NCBI GenBank assembly: GCA_903929045.1
Contig: CAIYTE010000014.1
Location: 1 to 64,000, forward strand
Direction: 5' to 3'
DNA length: 64,000 nucleotides
Source: an uncultured Hyphomicrobiales bacterium
GTDB taxonomy: Bacteria > Pseudomonadota > Alphaproteobacteria > Rhizobiales > Xanthobacteraceae
Notes under the pieces: generated by a model
What the model saw: only the letters and a program-made list of their open reading frames with translations
Databases searched by the model: none
Told to the model about the DNA's origin: nothing
Part shown: piece after piece, positions 43,128-53,491 of the stretch
Numbering within the stretch: the stretch's first letter is position 1
How the letters are laid out: each line of letters starts with the position of its first letter
Translations under genes and position numbers: made by a program

Positions 43128-46100
43128 GTGCCGATCATCGCCGCACTGCATCACCTTACGTCCTATAAATACGACCGTCCGGTGACCCTGGGCCCTCAGG
43201 TCATCCGATTGCGGCCGGCGCCGCACAGCCGAACCCAGATTCTCAGCTATTCGCTGAAGGTGAAGCCGGAAAAGCATTTCATCAACTGGCAGCAGGATCC
43301 GCTCGGCAACTGGCTGGCGCGTTTCGTCTTCCCCGAGCCGACCACCGAATTCAGCGTCGAGGTCGATCTCACCGCCAACATGGCGGTGGTTAACCCGTAC
43401 GACTTCTTCGTCGAGCCTTACGCCGAGGAATTTCCCTTCAAGTACACCGACGAATTGCGCGTCGACCTGGCGGCCTATCTGACGCCCGAACCGGCGGGGC
43501 CGGCGGTCAAGGATTTCATCGCCGCGCTGCCGAAGAAGCAGCAGCGCACGACCGACTTTATTACCGAACTCAACATGCGCCTGCAGCAGCAGGTGAAGTA
43601 TCTCATCCGTATGGAGCCCGGCGTCCAGACGCCAGAGGAAACGCTGACGCTCGGCTGCGGCTCCTGCCGTGACTCGGCATGGCTCCTGGTGCAGATCGCG
43701 CGGCAGCTTGGGTTGGCCGCGCGTTTCGTGTCGGGCTACCTGATCCAACTCAGGGCCGATGTCGATCCGCTTGAAGGACCGATGGGCACGCGCGTCGATT
43801 TCACCGACCTGCACGCCTGGACCGAAATCTACGTACCCGGAGCCGGCTGGATCGGTCTCGACGTGACGTCGGGCTTGCTGTGCGGCGAGGGCCATATCCC
43901 GCTCGCGGCGACACCGCATTATCGCACGGCGGCGCCGATCGTCGGCGGCGTCAGCGCCGATGCGAAAGCGGACTTCACGTTCGACATGCGCGTCGATCGC
44001 GTCAATGAGACGCCGCGCGTAACTCTGCCGTTCTCGGATGAAAGCTGGGACCGGCTCGACGCCATGGGCGAGGCGGTCGACAAGGATCTGGCGAAGCAGG
44101 ACGTGCGTCTCACCATCGGCGGCGAGCCGACCTTTGTGTCCGTCGACGATTTCGAATCCGCCGAATGGAATACGTCGGCGGTTGGCCCGACCAAGCGCCT
44201 CTTCGCCGACAAGCTGATCCGCCGTCTGCGCGAAAAATTTGCGCCGCATGGCTTCCTGCACTACGGGCAAGGCAAGTGGTATCCCGGCGAAAGCCTGCCG
44301 CGCTGGTCCTTCGCGCTGTACTGGCGCAAGGACGGCGAACTGATCTGGACCAATCCGGATCTCATCGCCAAGGAAGACGGCTCAGCCAAGGCCACCATCG
44401 ACGACGCGCATCGCTTCGCTACGGATGTGGCGAGCCGGCTCGTCGGCGAGGAATACGCCATCCCGGCTTACGAAGACCCGGCCTACTGGATGGTCAAAGA
44501 GGCGGAGTTGCCGCCGAACGTCGACCCGATCAATCCGAAGATCGAGGATGCCGAGACGCGCGCGCTTATGGTGCGTACCTTCGAGCGTGGCCTGACGCAG
44601 CCCTCCGGTTTCGTGCTGCCGGTGCAGCGCTGGAATGCCGAACACACGGACAAGCGCTGGAAGAGCGAAAAGTGGGCGCTGCGCCGCGGCAAGCTGTTCC
44701 TCGTGCCGGGCGACTCTCCCGTCGGCTATCGCCTGCCGCTCGATTCACTGCCCTGGATTCCGAAGGTCAATTACCCCTTCATCAACGAGCAGGATCCGAC
44801 CGAGCCGCGCAAGCCGTTGCCGTCGCATGAGCGTCTGGCGCGCTACTACAACGATAACGCCCAGTATCAGCCCAACGTCACCCGTCAGACGGTGGTCGAA
44901 CAGAAATTCGTCCCGAACACCGGTGCCGAAGTGCGCACCGCGATGTCGATCGAGCCGCGCGACGGTGTGCTGTGCGTGTTCATGCCGCCGGTCGAGCGCC
45001 TCGAGGACTATCTCGAATTGATTGCGTCGATTGAACTCGCCGCCGGCAAGATCGGTTGCCCGGTGCACATCGAAGGCTATCCGCCGCCGAACGATCCACG
45101 GCTGAACGTCGTCAAGGTCACGCCAGATCCCGGCGTTATCGAGGTCAACATTCATCCGGCGAAGAGCTGGCGCGAAGCCGTCGTCAACACCAAGACGTTG
45201 TACGAGGGGGCGCGTCAGTGCCGTCTCGGCACCGACAAATACATGATCGACGGCCGTCATGTCGGTACCGGCGGCGGCAATCACGTCGTCATTGGGGGCG
45301 CGACGCCGACGGACTCGCCGTTTCTGCGCCGTCCCGATCTGTTGCGCAGCTTGGTGACGTACTGGCAGCGCCATCCGTCGCTGTCTTATTTGTTCTCAGG
45401 ATTGTTCGTCGGGCCGACCAGTCAGGCGCCGCGCATGGACGAGGCGCGGTACGACGGACTCTACGAACTCGAAATCGCGATGAAGCTGATGCCGAAAGGG
45501 CAGGTGCTCTCTTTCCAGCCTTGGCTGGTGGACCGGCTGTTCCGCAACATTCTTGCCGACGTCACCGGCAACACGCATCGCGCCGAAATCTGCATCGACA
45601 AACTCTATTCGCCGGACAGCGCCACCGGCCGTCTCGGCCTTGTCGAATTCCGCTCGTTCGAAATGCCGCCGGACCCGCGCATGTCGCTGGCGCAGCAATT
45701 GCTCATCCGCGCGTTGATCGCGTGGTTCTGGCGCGAGCCGCAGGAAGGCAAGTTGGTGCGCTGGGGTACGGCGCTCCACGACCGTTTCATGATGCCGCAT
45801 TTCTGCTGGCAGGATTTCATGGAAGTGCTCGGTGATCTCAACAATGCCGGTTACGCCTTCGATCCCGAATGGTTTCAGGCAGCCCGGGAATTCCGGTTTC
45901 CGTTTGCCGGCCGTGTTGAATATTCGGGCGTCAAACTCGAACTGCATCAGGCGCTCGAGCCGTGGCATGTGCTGGCGGAAGAAAACACCGGCGCCGGCAC
46001 CAGCCGTTTCGTCGACTCATCGGTCGAGCGCATGCAGGTCAAGGCCAACGGTTTCGTGCCGGGACGTCATATCGTTACTTGCAACGGCCGCCGCATGCCG

Positions 46101-46445
46101 ATGACGTCGACCGGCCAATCGGGCGAGACTGTCGCCAGCGTCCGCTTCAAGGCTTGGCAGCCGGTGTCGGGATTGCACCCGACGATACCGGTGCAGGCGC
46201 CTTTGACCTTCGATCTCGTCGATACCTGGAATAACCGCTCGCTGGGCGGTTGCGTCTACCATGTGGCGCATCCGGGAGGCCGCAGTTACGATACGTTTCC
46301 CGTGAATTCGTACGAAGCGGAAGCCCGTCGGCTGGCACGGTTCCAGGATCACGGGCATACTGCCGGCATCATTCAGCCGCCGCCTGAGGAGGTTGCGGGA
46401 GAGTTTCCGTTGACGCTCGATCTGCGCCGCCCTGTCGGCCATTGA
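43128..46445 (+). CDS. Transglutaminase-DUF2126 fusion protein (1105 aa)
   Basis: GTG start at 43128. Residues 1-290 are a bacterial transglutaminase-like domain: beta-sandwich start [22 protein letters not shown], Cys in [20 protein letters not shown], His in [12 protein letters not shown], Asp in GLDVTSG. The remaining 800 residues are DUF2126: [79 protein letters not shown]. The latter resembles a carboxylate-amine-ligase-like fold in published comparative work. Leads a three-gene set with ATP-grasp/alpha-E and a second transglutaminase. No signal peptide, so cytoplasmic. Confidence 0.93.
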   Translation: MPIIAALHHLTSYKYDRPVTLGPQVIRLRPAPHSRTQILSYSLKVKPEKHFINWQQDPLGNWLARFVFPEPTTEFSVEVDLTANMAVVNPYDFFVEPYAEEFPFKYTDELRVDLAAYLTPEPAGPAVKDFIAALPKKQQRTTDFITELNMRLQQQVKYLIRMEPGVQTPEETLTLGCGSCRDSAWLLVQIARQLGLAARFVSGYLIQLRADVDPLEGPMGTRVDFTDLHAWTEIYVPGAGWIGLDVTSGLLCGEGHIPLAATPHYRTAAPIVGGVSADAKADFTFDMRVDRVNETPRVTLPFSDESWDRLDAMGEAVDKDLAKQDVRLTIGGEPTFVSVDDFESAEWNTSAVGPTKRLFADKLIRRLREKFAPHGFLHYGQGKWYPGESLPRWSFALYWRKDGELIWTNPDLIAKEDGSAKATIDDAHRFATDVASRLVGEEYAIPAYEDPAYWMVKEAELPPNVDPINPKIEDAETRALMVRTFERGLTQPSGFVLPVQRWNAEHTDKRWKSEKWALRRGKLFLVPGDSPVGYRLPLDSLPWIPKVNYPFINEQDPTEPRKPLPSHERLARYYNDNAQYQPNVTRQTVVEQKFVPNTGAEVRTAMSIEPRDGVLCVFMPPVERLEDYLELIASIELAAGKIGCPVHIEGYPPPNDPRLNVVKVTPDPGVIEVNIHPAKSWREAVVNTKTLYEGARQCRLGTDKYMIDGRHVGTGGGNHVVIGGATPTDSPFLRRPDLLRSLVTYWQRHPSLSYLFSGLFVGPTSQAPRMDEARYDGLYELEIAMKLMPKGQVLSFQPWLVDRLFRNILADVTGNTHRAEICIDKLYSPDSATGRLGLVEFRSFEMPPDPRMSLAQQLLIRALIAWFWREPQEGKLVRWGTALHDRFMMPHFCWQDFMEVLGDLNNAGYAFDPEWFQAAREFRFPFAGRVEYSGVKLELHQALEPWHVLAEENTGAGTSRFVDSSVERMQVKANGFVPGRHIVTCNGRRMPMTSTGQSGETVASVRFKAWQPVSGLHPTIPVQAPLTFDLVDTWNNRSLGGCVYHVAHPGGRSYDTFPVNSYEAEARRLARFQDHGHTAGIIQPPPEEVAGEFPLTLDLRRPVGH

Positions 46446-46470
46446 TCGGGCGTTTCGGTTTGGGGAAACC

Positions 46471-48957
46471 ATGAGCGCGCCATTGCCATCTCCAAAAGCG
46501 CCTGCGGCGTGGTACGAGAATTACAAGCCGTTGCCCGGCATCCCCGATGAATTCATCGGGCCGGACGGCAAGCCGCGCGCGTCGTGGCGCAATTTCATCG
46601 AGCAGGTCGATGCCGGTGACAGCGAGCGGTCCTTTGCCGCCGCCGACCGGCGCATCCGCGACGTCGGTGTGTCGTATCGCGTGCATGGCGAGGCGGGTGA
46701 ACGCGCTTGGCCGATGAGCCGGCTGCCGCTGCTGATCGAGGAGAGCGACTGGAAAGAGATTGTCGCCGGCGTGACGCAACGCGCCGCGCTCGTTGAGTCA
46801 TTGCTCGCGGACGTCTACGGCCCACGCACCTTGGTGGGCGACGGTGTCGTTCCGGCGGCGGTGGTCGCGGGCAGCAACGATTATCTCCGGCCGCTGGTGG
46901 ACATGAAGCCGCCGGGCGGACGCTGGATGAACATGTACGCGGTCGATCTCGGCCGCGGGCCTGACGGCCGATGGTGGGTGCTCGGCGATCGTGCGCAGGC
47001 GCCGTCGGGCGCGGGCTATGCGCTGGAAAACCGGCTGGTGATGTCGCGCGCCTGGCCGCAGAAATATCGCAGCATGAATGTCGAGCGGCTGGCGCCGTTC
47101 TTCCGCGCCTTCCGCACCGCGCTGGCCGATGCCGCCGAACGCTCGCAGCCGCGCATCTGTCTGCTGACGCCGGGTCCTTTCAGCGAGACCTATTTCGAAC
47201 AGGCCTATCTCGCGCGCTATCTCGGCTTCCTGCTGGTGGAGGGCGACGACCTCGTCGTTCATAACGGTGTCACGCATGTGCGCACCATCGCTGGCCTCAA
47301 GCGCGCCGACGTGATTTGGCGCCGTGTTGACGGCGACTTCGTCGATCCGCTGGAATTGAACGGCCGCTCGCGGCTCGGCGTACCGGGATTGCTGTCGGCC
47401 ATGCGCGCCGGCAATACCGCCGTGAGCAATGCGCCGGGCGCGGGCTTTGCGGAATCCCGCGCGCTGATGAGTTTTATGCCGCGCATCGCCGAACATCTGC
47501 TCGGCGAAGAGCTGCGCATGCCGAACATTGCGACCTGGTGGTGCGGCGATCGCGAAGCGCAGCGCGACGTGCTCGAGGATTTCGACGAGATGGCGATTGC
47601 CGGCGCCTTCGGCAACCGGATCCCGGGCTTCGGCGCCGACCAGCAGGTCATTCCCGCCAATCTGTTGCCGGCCGACCGCAAGCGCTTGCGCGAGGCGGTC
47701 GAAACCCGCGGCCTCGATTATGTCGGACAGGAAGTGGTGCGTCTCTCGACCGCGCCGGTCTGGAACGAAGGCAAGCTGGTGCCGCGGCCTTTCTCGCTGC
47801 GCGTCTTCGCCACCGCGACCGAGGACGGCTGGAAGGTGATGCCCGGCGGCTTCTGCCGGATTTCGGCGCGGCCGGATGCGCGTGCCGTCAGCATGGGCGA
47901 GGGCGTGCAGTCCGCCGACGTCTGGGTGCTGTCGTCGAAACCGGTGGTGATGGAAACGCTGCTGCCGGCTGACGACAAGGTCAAAATCCTTCGCTTGCTC
48001 GGCAATCTGCCGAGCCGCGCCGCCGACAATCTGTTCTGGTACGGCCGTTATCTGGAGCGGGCCGAGGCGACCTTGCGCGTCGTGCGTTGTCTGTGCGCGC
48101 GCAGCCTGGAAATGGATCTGTCGTCAGGCGACGTCGCCAAGACGCTCGGACTGCTCAGCCACCAATTGTTCGCCTGGGGCGGTGTCACCAAGGAAAACGA
48201 GGAGGCGCCGAGCCTCACGGTCGCGCGTCAGGCCCTGTGCGACGACAAGGCCTACGGCTCGGGCCTGTCCGGCGTACGGCTGGCGCGCAACGCCGGCTCG
48301 ATCATCCGCGAACGTATTTCGGTCGATGCCTCAAAACTGTTGCGCATTCTCGATACACAGCTTTCCAACCGGGAAGAGCTGATGAGCGAGTCCGACGTAT
48401 TCGATGCCGCCGACCGCGCTTTGCAAACGCTCGCCGCGTTGGCCGGTCTTGAGCAGGAAAACATGAACCGCAGCGCCGGCTGGCGCTTCCTCGACATGGG
48501 GCGGCGCACCGAGCGTGCCATCAACACCTGCCGTCTCGCGCGCACCTTCGCCTCGGACGATGCGACCGCCGACGATCTCGACGTCATGCTCGATCTGATC
48601 GATTCCCAGATCACCTACCGCTCGCGCTACGTTGTCGGCGTGGCGCTGGCGCCGGTGCGCGACATGGCGCTGCTCGATCCGTTCAACCCGCGTTCGGTCG
48701 GTTTCCAGATCGCCACGCTCAATCAGCAGATTACCGAGCTGCCGGCTTTGCACGAAGACGGTTTGCTCGAGGAACCGCGGCAGATCATCGCCCGGCTGAC
48801 GACCGAGATTTCGACCTCGGCCGCGGGCAGTCTGAACGTGCCGACGATCCTGGGCTACGAGCAGAAGATTTCGAGCTTTGCCAATGCCGTCGCGTCGCGC
48901 TACTTCCTGCAGCGGCCGGAATTGCCGGCGAGTCTCGGCGAGAGCGGCCTGGCATGA
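46471..48957 (+). CDS. Circularly permuted ATP-grasp plus alpha-E domain fusion (828 aa)
   Basis: Residues about 1-480 are the circularly permuted type 2 ATP-grasp ligase (DUF404/DUF407): RWWVLGDRAQAPSGAGYALENR, RICLLTPGPFSETYFEQAYLARYLGFLLVEGDDL, RVDGDFVDPLELN and NAPGAGFAESRALMSFMP. Residues about 515-815 are the alpha-E domain (DUF403): LPSRAADNLFWYGRYLERAEATLRVVR. In many genomes these are separate genes; here they are fused. Predicted to form a peptide or isopeptide bond using ATP. Starts 25 bp after the DUF2126 gene; its TGA overlaps the next ATG. Confidence 0.93.
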   Translation: MSAPLPSPKAPAAWYENYKPLPGIPDEFIGPDGKPRASWRNFIEQVDAGDSERSFAAADRRIRDVGVSYRVHGEAGERAWPMSRLPLLIEESDWKEIVAGVTQRAALVESLLADVYGPRTLVGDGVVPAAVVAGSNDYLRPLVDMKPPGGRWMNMYAVDLGRGPDGRWWVLGDRAQAPSGAGYALENRLVMSRAWPQKYRSMNVERLAPFFRAFRTALADAAERSQPRICLLTPGPFSETYFEQAYLARYLGFLLVEGDDLVVHNGVTHVRTIAGLKRADVIWRRVDGDFVDPLELNGRSRLGVPGLLSAMRAGNTAVSNAPGAGFAESRALMSFMPRIAEHLLGEELRMPNIATWWCGDREAQRDVLEDFDEMAIAGAFGNRIPGFGADQQVIPANLLPADRKRLREAVETRGLDYVGQEVVRLSTAPVWNEGKLVPRPFSLRVFATATEDGWKVMPGGFCRISARPDARAVSMGEGVQSADVWVLSSKPVVMETLLPADDKVKILRLLGNLPSRAADNLFWYGRYLERAEATLRVVRCLCARSLEMDLSSGDVAKTLGLLSHQLFAWGGVTKENEEAPSLTVARQALCDDKAYGSGLSGVRLARNAGSIIRERISVDASKLLRILDTQLSNREELMSESDVFDAADRALQTLAALAGLEQENMNRSAGWRFLDMGRRTERAINTCRLARTFASDDATADDLDVMLDLIDSQITYRSRYVVGVALAPVRDMALLDPFNPRSVGFQIATLNQQITELPALHEDGLLEEPRQIIARLTTEISTSAAGSLNVPTILGYEQKISSFANAVASRYFLQRPELPASLGESGLA

Positions 48958-49859
48958 TCTATAATATCCGGCATCTCACGGCTTATTCGTATGACCGCGC
49001 CGTCGCCTCGGCGCGGCTGGTGCTGCGCGTGACGCCGCGCGAGGAAGACGGGCAGCGCACCGTCGCTTACGCCTTGCATATCTCGCCCGAGCCGATGTCG
49101 ATCGACACCGAACGCGACTTTTACGGCAATACCGTCAATGTCGTCACCATCGATACCGAGCACACCGAACTCTCCATCGAAGCGGTCTCGACCGTCGAGC
49201 TGACGCATCAGGCTGCGCTGCCGCTGGAAGGCGAGCCATGGGAAGAGGTGTCCGACGCCGTACTGCTCAGCCGCGACCTGACCGGCTCAGCGCCGGTGCA
49301 CTTCATGTTCGCCAGCCCGCGTATCGAGTTGTCACCGGACGTTACGGGTTACGCGCGTGAAAGCTTCAAGCCGGGCCGCGGGATTCTGGAGGCGTCGCGC
49401 GATCTGATGAAGCGCATCCGGAAGGATTTCGATTACAAGCCGGAAACGACCGACATCAACACGCCGCTGGTCGAAGCCTTCAAGCAGCGCCAGGGCGTCT
49501 GCCAGGACTTTGCGCATATCATGATCGCCGGCATGCGCGGGCTCGGCCTGCCGGCGGCCTATGTCAGTGGTTACATCCGCACCATTCCACCGCCGGGTGA
49601 GAAGCGCCTCGAAGGCGCGGATGCGACCCATGCCTGGGTGTCGGTCTGGTGCGGCACATCCGGATGGCTCGGCTTCGATCCGACCAACGCCATCGACGTC
49701 GGTAACGATCACATCGCGCTGGCGGTCGGGCGCGATTTTTCCGATGTCTCGCCGGTTTTCGGCGTTTTCGTCGGCTCCGGCGGCACCGAACTCGATGTCG
49801 AAGTGGACGTCGTGCCGGTGGTTCCTGCCGCCCCTGAGCCGCGTGCCGCGAAGGCCTGA
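48954..49859 (+). CDS. Transglutaminase-like cysteine protease family protein (301 aa)
   Basis: N-terminal beta-sandwich (MIYNIRHLTAYSYDRAVASARLVLRVTPRE) followed by the catalytic core: Cys in KQRQGVCQDFAHIMIAG, His in GADATHAWVSVWCG, Asp in GFDPTNAIDVGNDHIALA. The triad is complete, so peptidase or transamidase activity is expected. Last member of the ATP-grasp/alpha-E/transglutaminase operon, coupled by ATGA at 48954-48957. Confidence 0.93.
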   Translation: MIYNIRHLTAYSYDRAVASARLVLRVTPREEDGQRTVAYALHISPEPMSIDTERDFYGNTVNVVTIDTEHTELSIEAVSTVELTHQAALPLEGEPWEEVSDAVLLSRDLTGSAPVHFMFASPRIELSPDVTGYARESFKPGRGILEASRDLMKRIRKDFDYKPETTDINTPLVEAFKQRQGVCQDFAHIMIAGMRGLGLPAAYVSGYIRTIPPPGEKRLEGADATHAWVSVWCGTSGWLGFDPTNAIDVGNDHIALAVGRDFSDVSPVFGVFVGSGGTELDVEVDVVPVVPAAPEPRAAKA

Positions 49860-49898
49860 TCGGCTTTGATTTCGCGCGATTCTCTGTAAAAGGGCGCG

Positions 49899-51011
49899 AT
49901 GGCGCTCTGGCTTGTATTTGCATTGATGACTGCGGCGGCGATTTTCGCCGTGCTGTGGCCGTTGTCGCGCGGCAATGCGAAACGCGGCGGCAGCGATGTT
50001 GCGGTTTACCGCGACCAACTCGACGAGATCGCGCGTGATCGCTCCTCCGGCCTGATCGGCGCGGCCGAAGCCGAGGCGGCCAAGGTCGAAGTCTCCCGCC
50101 GGCTGCTCGCCGCTGCCGACGCCGAACAGGCCGTGCCGCCGGATGCGGCCGCATCGCCGGTCTGGCACCGCCGTATCGTTGCACTCATCGCCCTGGTCGT
50201 GCTGCCGGTCGGCGCGGCTGTGCTTTATATGAGTCTCGGCTCGCCCAATCTCCCCGGAGCGCCCTTGGCGGAGCGGGCCGCCGCACCGCGCGATAGCCGC
50301 TCGATCGAGGAATTGGTGGCGCAGGTCGAGCAACGCGCCGCCACAAACCCGGACGACGGCCGTGCCTGGGAAGTGCTGGCGCCGGTCTACATGCGGTTCG
50401 GCCGCTTCGAGGATTCGGCCCGCGCCTGGCGCAATGCGATCCGGCTCAATGGCGCGAGCGCGACACGCGAGACCGACTACGGCGAGGCGCTGGTCGCCGC
50501 CGCTAATGGTGTGATCACGGCGGAAGCCAAAGCCGCGTTTGATCGCGCGCTGGTGCTCGACAAGGACGACGTCAAGACGCGCTTCTATCTCGGCCTTGCC
50601 GCCGATCAGGACGGCAAACGGGGCGACGCCGAAAAGATCTGGCGCGATCTTTTGGCGAACGCGCCGCCCGATGCGCCGTGGGCGCCGATGGTACGCCAGC
50701 AGCTCGCACGGATTGCGCCCAATACCGCAGCACCCGGACCGAGCGCGGCTGACAGCGAAGCGGCGGCTGCGATGACGCCGGATCAGCGCCGGGAGATGAT
50801 CGGCGGCATGGTGGCCCGGCTGGCTGACCGGCTGAAGCAGGATGGTTCCGACGTCGACGGCTGGCTGCGCCTGGTGCGTGCCTACACGGTGCTGCAAGAG
50901 CGCGACAAGGCCCAGGCCGCGGCGGCCGATGCCAAGCGCGCGCTGGCGGCGGAGCCGGACAAGCTCAGGCGCATTGACGATCTGTTGAAAGAGCTGGGGC
51001 TGACGGGCTAG
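49899..51011 (+). CDS. ccmI: c-type cytochrome biogenesis protein CcmI (CycH)
   Basis: 370 aa. Layout matches CcmI: N-terminal membrane helix (residues 2-20), short cytoplasmic loop with VYRDQLDEIARDRSSGLIGAAEAEAAKVEVSRRLLAA, second helix (RIVALIALVVLPVGAAVLYM), then a periplasmic TPR domain (AWEVLAPVYMRFGRFEDSARAWRNAIRLN and following repeats). It presents apocytochrome to the CcmF/H heme ligation complex. The usual downstream partners ccmE, ccmF and ccmH are absent; malic enzyme follows. Intact otherwise. Confidence 0.9.
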   Translation: MALWLVFALMTAAAIFAVLWPLSRGNAKRGGSDVAVYRDQLDEIARDRSSGLIGAAEAEAAKVEVSRRLLAAADAEQAVPPDAAASPVWHRRIVALIALVVLPVGAAVLYMSLGSPNLPGAPLAERAAAPRDSRSIEELVAQVEQRAATNPDDGRAWEVLAPVYMRFGRFEDSARAWRNAIRLNGASATRETDYGEALVAAANGVITAEAKAAFDRALVLDKDDVKTRFYLGLAADQDGKRGDAEKIWRDLLANAPPDAPWAPMVRQQLARIAPNTAAPGPSAADSEAAAAMTPDQRREMIGGMVARLADRLKQDGSDVDGWLRLVRAYTVLQERDKAQAAAADAKRALAAEPDKLRRIDDLLKELGLTG

Positions 51012-51094
51012 GCCTGCGGCTGCGGTTCGGCGTGATATTACAAAGCTGTCGTCTCGATATGGTTATATCGATGGCTTTCTGAAGGAGACGATTC

Positions 51095-52714
51095 ATGGAG
51101 ACGCGGGATCCCGCGCACGGCATTTCGCTTTTGCGCGATCCGTTGCTGAACAAAGGCACCGCCTTCACCGAACAGGAGCGCGATGCGCTCGGTCTGCGCG
51201 GCCTGTTGCCCGCGCATGTGCAGTCGATGGAGATGCAGGCCGCCCGCGTCCTCACCAATCTGCGCAGCCTGCCCAACGACCTCGAAAAATATGTGGCGCT
51301 GAACGCGCTACACGACCGCAACGAAGCTCTGTTCTTCCGCGTCGTCATCGACAACATCGATGAAATCCAGCCGCTGATCTATACGCCGACCGTCGGTCTG
51401 GCGTGTCAGCGCTTCGGTCAGGTGTTTCAGCGGCCGCGCGGTCTCTTTATCGGCGCCAACGATCGCGGCCGTATCGCCGAACTGATGCGCAACTGGCCCT
51501 ATGAGGCCAAGCTGATCGTGGCGACCGACGGCGAACGCATTCTCGGCCTCGTCGATCTTGGCGCCAACGGCATGGGCATTCCGGTCGGCAAATTGTCGCT
51601 GTATTCGGCCTGCGCCGGTATTCACCCCGGCCTGTGTCTGCCGATCATGCTGGATGTCGGCACCAACAACGAAGAGCTGCTGAACGACCCGTATTATATC
51701 GGCGTGCGGCAGAAGCGCCTGAGCGGCGCGGCCTATGACGAACTGATCGAGGAGTTCATGGAAGCCGCGCACGCGGCGTTCCCGGAGGCGCTCATCCAGT
51801 TCGAGGATTTCGCCAGCCAGACCGCGGTGCGGCTGCTCGGCAAATACCGCGACCGGTTCTGCACCTTCAACGACGACATCCAGGGCACGGCGGCGGTGGC
51901 GCTGGCGGGAATTCTATCGGCGCTGCGGGTGGCCGGCGGCAAGCTGAAGGAACAGACCTTGTTGTTCTTCGGCGCCGGGCAGGCCGCCACCGGCATTGCC
52001 GATCTGGTCGTCTCGGCCATGATGGCGGAAGGGCTGACCGAAGCCGAGGCTTTGGAGCGTCTCGCGTTCTTCGATGTGAATGGCTTGGTGGTGCAGGGAC
52101 GCGACGATCTCGCCAGTCACACTTTGCGCTATGCCCGCAAGCATGCGCCGGTCCACGACTTTGTCGATGCGATCCGCACGTTGAAACCGACCGCGATCAT
52201 CGGCGCCGCCGGCGTCGGCGGCGCTTTCACCCGCGACGTTCTCGGGGCGATGGCGGAGCTCAACACGCGGCCGATCATCTTCGCGCTGTCCAATCCGACC
52301 TCAAAGGCGGAGTGCACGGCGGAGCAGGCCTATCGCGCGACGCAAGGGCGGGCGCTGTTCGCCTGCGGCAGCCCGCAGAGCCCGGTGGTGCTGGACGGCA
52401 AGACCTACGTGCCGCGCCAGGGCAACAATTCGTACATCTTCCCGGGTGTCGGCCTCGGCGTCATCGCCAGCAGCGCGCGGCTGGTGACCGATGAGATGTT
52501 CATGGCAGCGGCGCACAAGCTCGCCGAACTCGTCAGCGAGGGCGATATCGCGCAGGGCAGCCTTTACCCCGCGCTGCCGCGCCTGCGCGAGGTGTCGGCG
52601 CACATCGCGGCCTCAGTTGCCGCCGTGGCGTTCCAGCGCGGACTTGCCGCGGGCGACGCCCCCAACGATCTGCTCGCTCTTGTCAGCAATCAGATGTACG
52701 ACCCGCGGTATTAA
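51095..52714 (+). CDS. NAD-dependent malic enzyme (oxaloacetate-decarboxylating)
   Basis: 539 aa, the single-domain malic enzyme length of the MaeA/SfcA type without a phosphotransacetylase extension. Active-site Tyr in PLIYTPTVGLACQ, Arg/Lys region ATDGERILGLVDLGANGMGIPVGKLSLYSACAGI, metal-binding QFEDFASQTAVRLL and CTFNDDIQGTAAVALAG, dinucleotide loop LLFFGAGQAATGIADLV, and NPTSKAECTAEQAY. Converts malate to pyruvate and CO2 with NAD(P) reduction, in the cytosol. GAAGGAG lies 8 bp before the ATG. Convergent with the ABC operon to its right. Confidence 0.95.
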   Translation: METRDPAHGISLLRDPLLNKGTAFTEQERDALGLRGLLPAHVQSMEMQAARVLTNLRSLPNDLEKYVALNALHDRNEALFFRVVIDNIDEIQPLIYTPTVGLACQRFGQVFQRPRGLFIGANDRGRIAELMRNWPYEAKLIVATDGERILGLVDLGANGMGIPVGKLSLYSACAGIHPGLCLPIMLDVGTNNEELLNDPYYIGVRQKRLSGAAYDELIEEFMEAAHAAFPEALIQFEDFASQTAVRLLGKYRDRFCTFNDDIQGTAAVALAGILSALRVAGGKLKEQTLLFFGAGQAATGIADLVVSAMMAEGLTEAEALERLAFFDVNGLVVQGRDDLASHTLRYARKHAPVHDFVDAIRTLKPTAIIGAAGVGGAFTRDVLGAMAELNTRPIIFALSNPTSKAECTAEQAYRATQGRALFACGSPQSPVVLDGKTYVPRQGNNSYIFPGVGLGVIASSARLVTDEMFMAAAHKLAELVSEGDIAQGSLYPALPRLREVSAHIAASVAAVAFQRGLAAGDAPNDLLALVSNQMYDPRY

Positions 52715-52720
52715 GGCGGC

Positions 52721-53491
52721 TCAGTCCGAAGACGGGCTTTCCGACAGCACCTTCATGATCTGATCGCGCACGTTGTCACGCTCGGCATCGTTGGTCGATG
52801 CGGTGAGGCGCGCTTCGTAGGCAATCTGGGCTGGCCGGTGGAACACCATCACGCGGTCGCCGATCTCGAGCGCTTCGTTGATCTGGTGCGTGATGAAGAT
52901 GCCGGTCTTGTCGTTCTGCCGCACCAGCTTGACGAATTCGCTGCGCAGGTCCCGCGCCGTCATTTCGTCGAGCGCGGAGAACGGCTCGTCGCACAACAGA
53001 ATGTCCGGATTGACGGCAAAAGCGCGCGCAATCGAGACGCGCTGGCGCATGCCGCCGGACAAAGCGTGCGGATAGTCGTTCTCGTGGCCGGAGAGGCCGA
53101 GCCGCGCCAGCCAGCTCCGCGCCGTATCCAGCGCCTGCTTCGGATCGGCATTGAGGATTTGCAGGCCGAGCACGACGTTTTCCAGCGCCGTGCGCCATGG
53201 CATCAGCCGGTCGTTCTGGAACACGATGCCGATCTTGCCGCGGAAGAAGTCGAAGTCGCTGAACGGATTGTGGCCGACGACGCGTGCGGTGCCTTCGCTG
53301 GGCTCGATCAGCCCGGCGACAATGTTGAACATCGTCGACTTGCCGCAGCCGGTCTTGCCGAGCACAGCGACGATCTCGCCCTTGGCGATTTCGAACGACA
53401 ATTTGTCGACGGCAGTGAAGGTGCCCTTGCCGTCGGTGCGCGGGAAGGTCTTTGAGACCTGCTTGAAGCTGATAACCGGTTCGGCGCTCAT
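52721..53491 (-). CDS. ABC transporter ATP-binding protein, SsuB/TauB-like
   Basis: 256 aa. Walker A GKTGCGKST, Q-loop FQNDRLMPWRTALENV, signature LSGGMRQRVSIARAFA, Walker B DILLCDEP and H-loop ITHQINEALEIGDRV are all present. Energises import by the permease, with which it overlaps (ATGA at 53488-53491). Last gene of a long minus-strand run that starts with the MocR gene at 61456. Confidence 0.93.
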   Translation of the reverse strand: MSAEPVISFKQVSKTFPRTDGKGTFTAVDKLSFEIAKGEIVAVLGKTGCGKSTMFNIVAGLIEPSEGTARVVGHNPFSDFDFFRGKIGIVFQNDRLMPWRTALENVVLGLQILNADPKQALDTARSWLARLGLSGHENDYPHALSGGMRQRVSIARAFAVNPDILLCDEPFSALDEMTARDLRSEFVKLVRQNDKTGIFITHQINEALEIGDRVMVFHRPAQIAYEARLTASTNDAERDNVRDQIMKVLSESPSSD

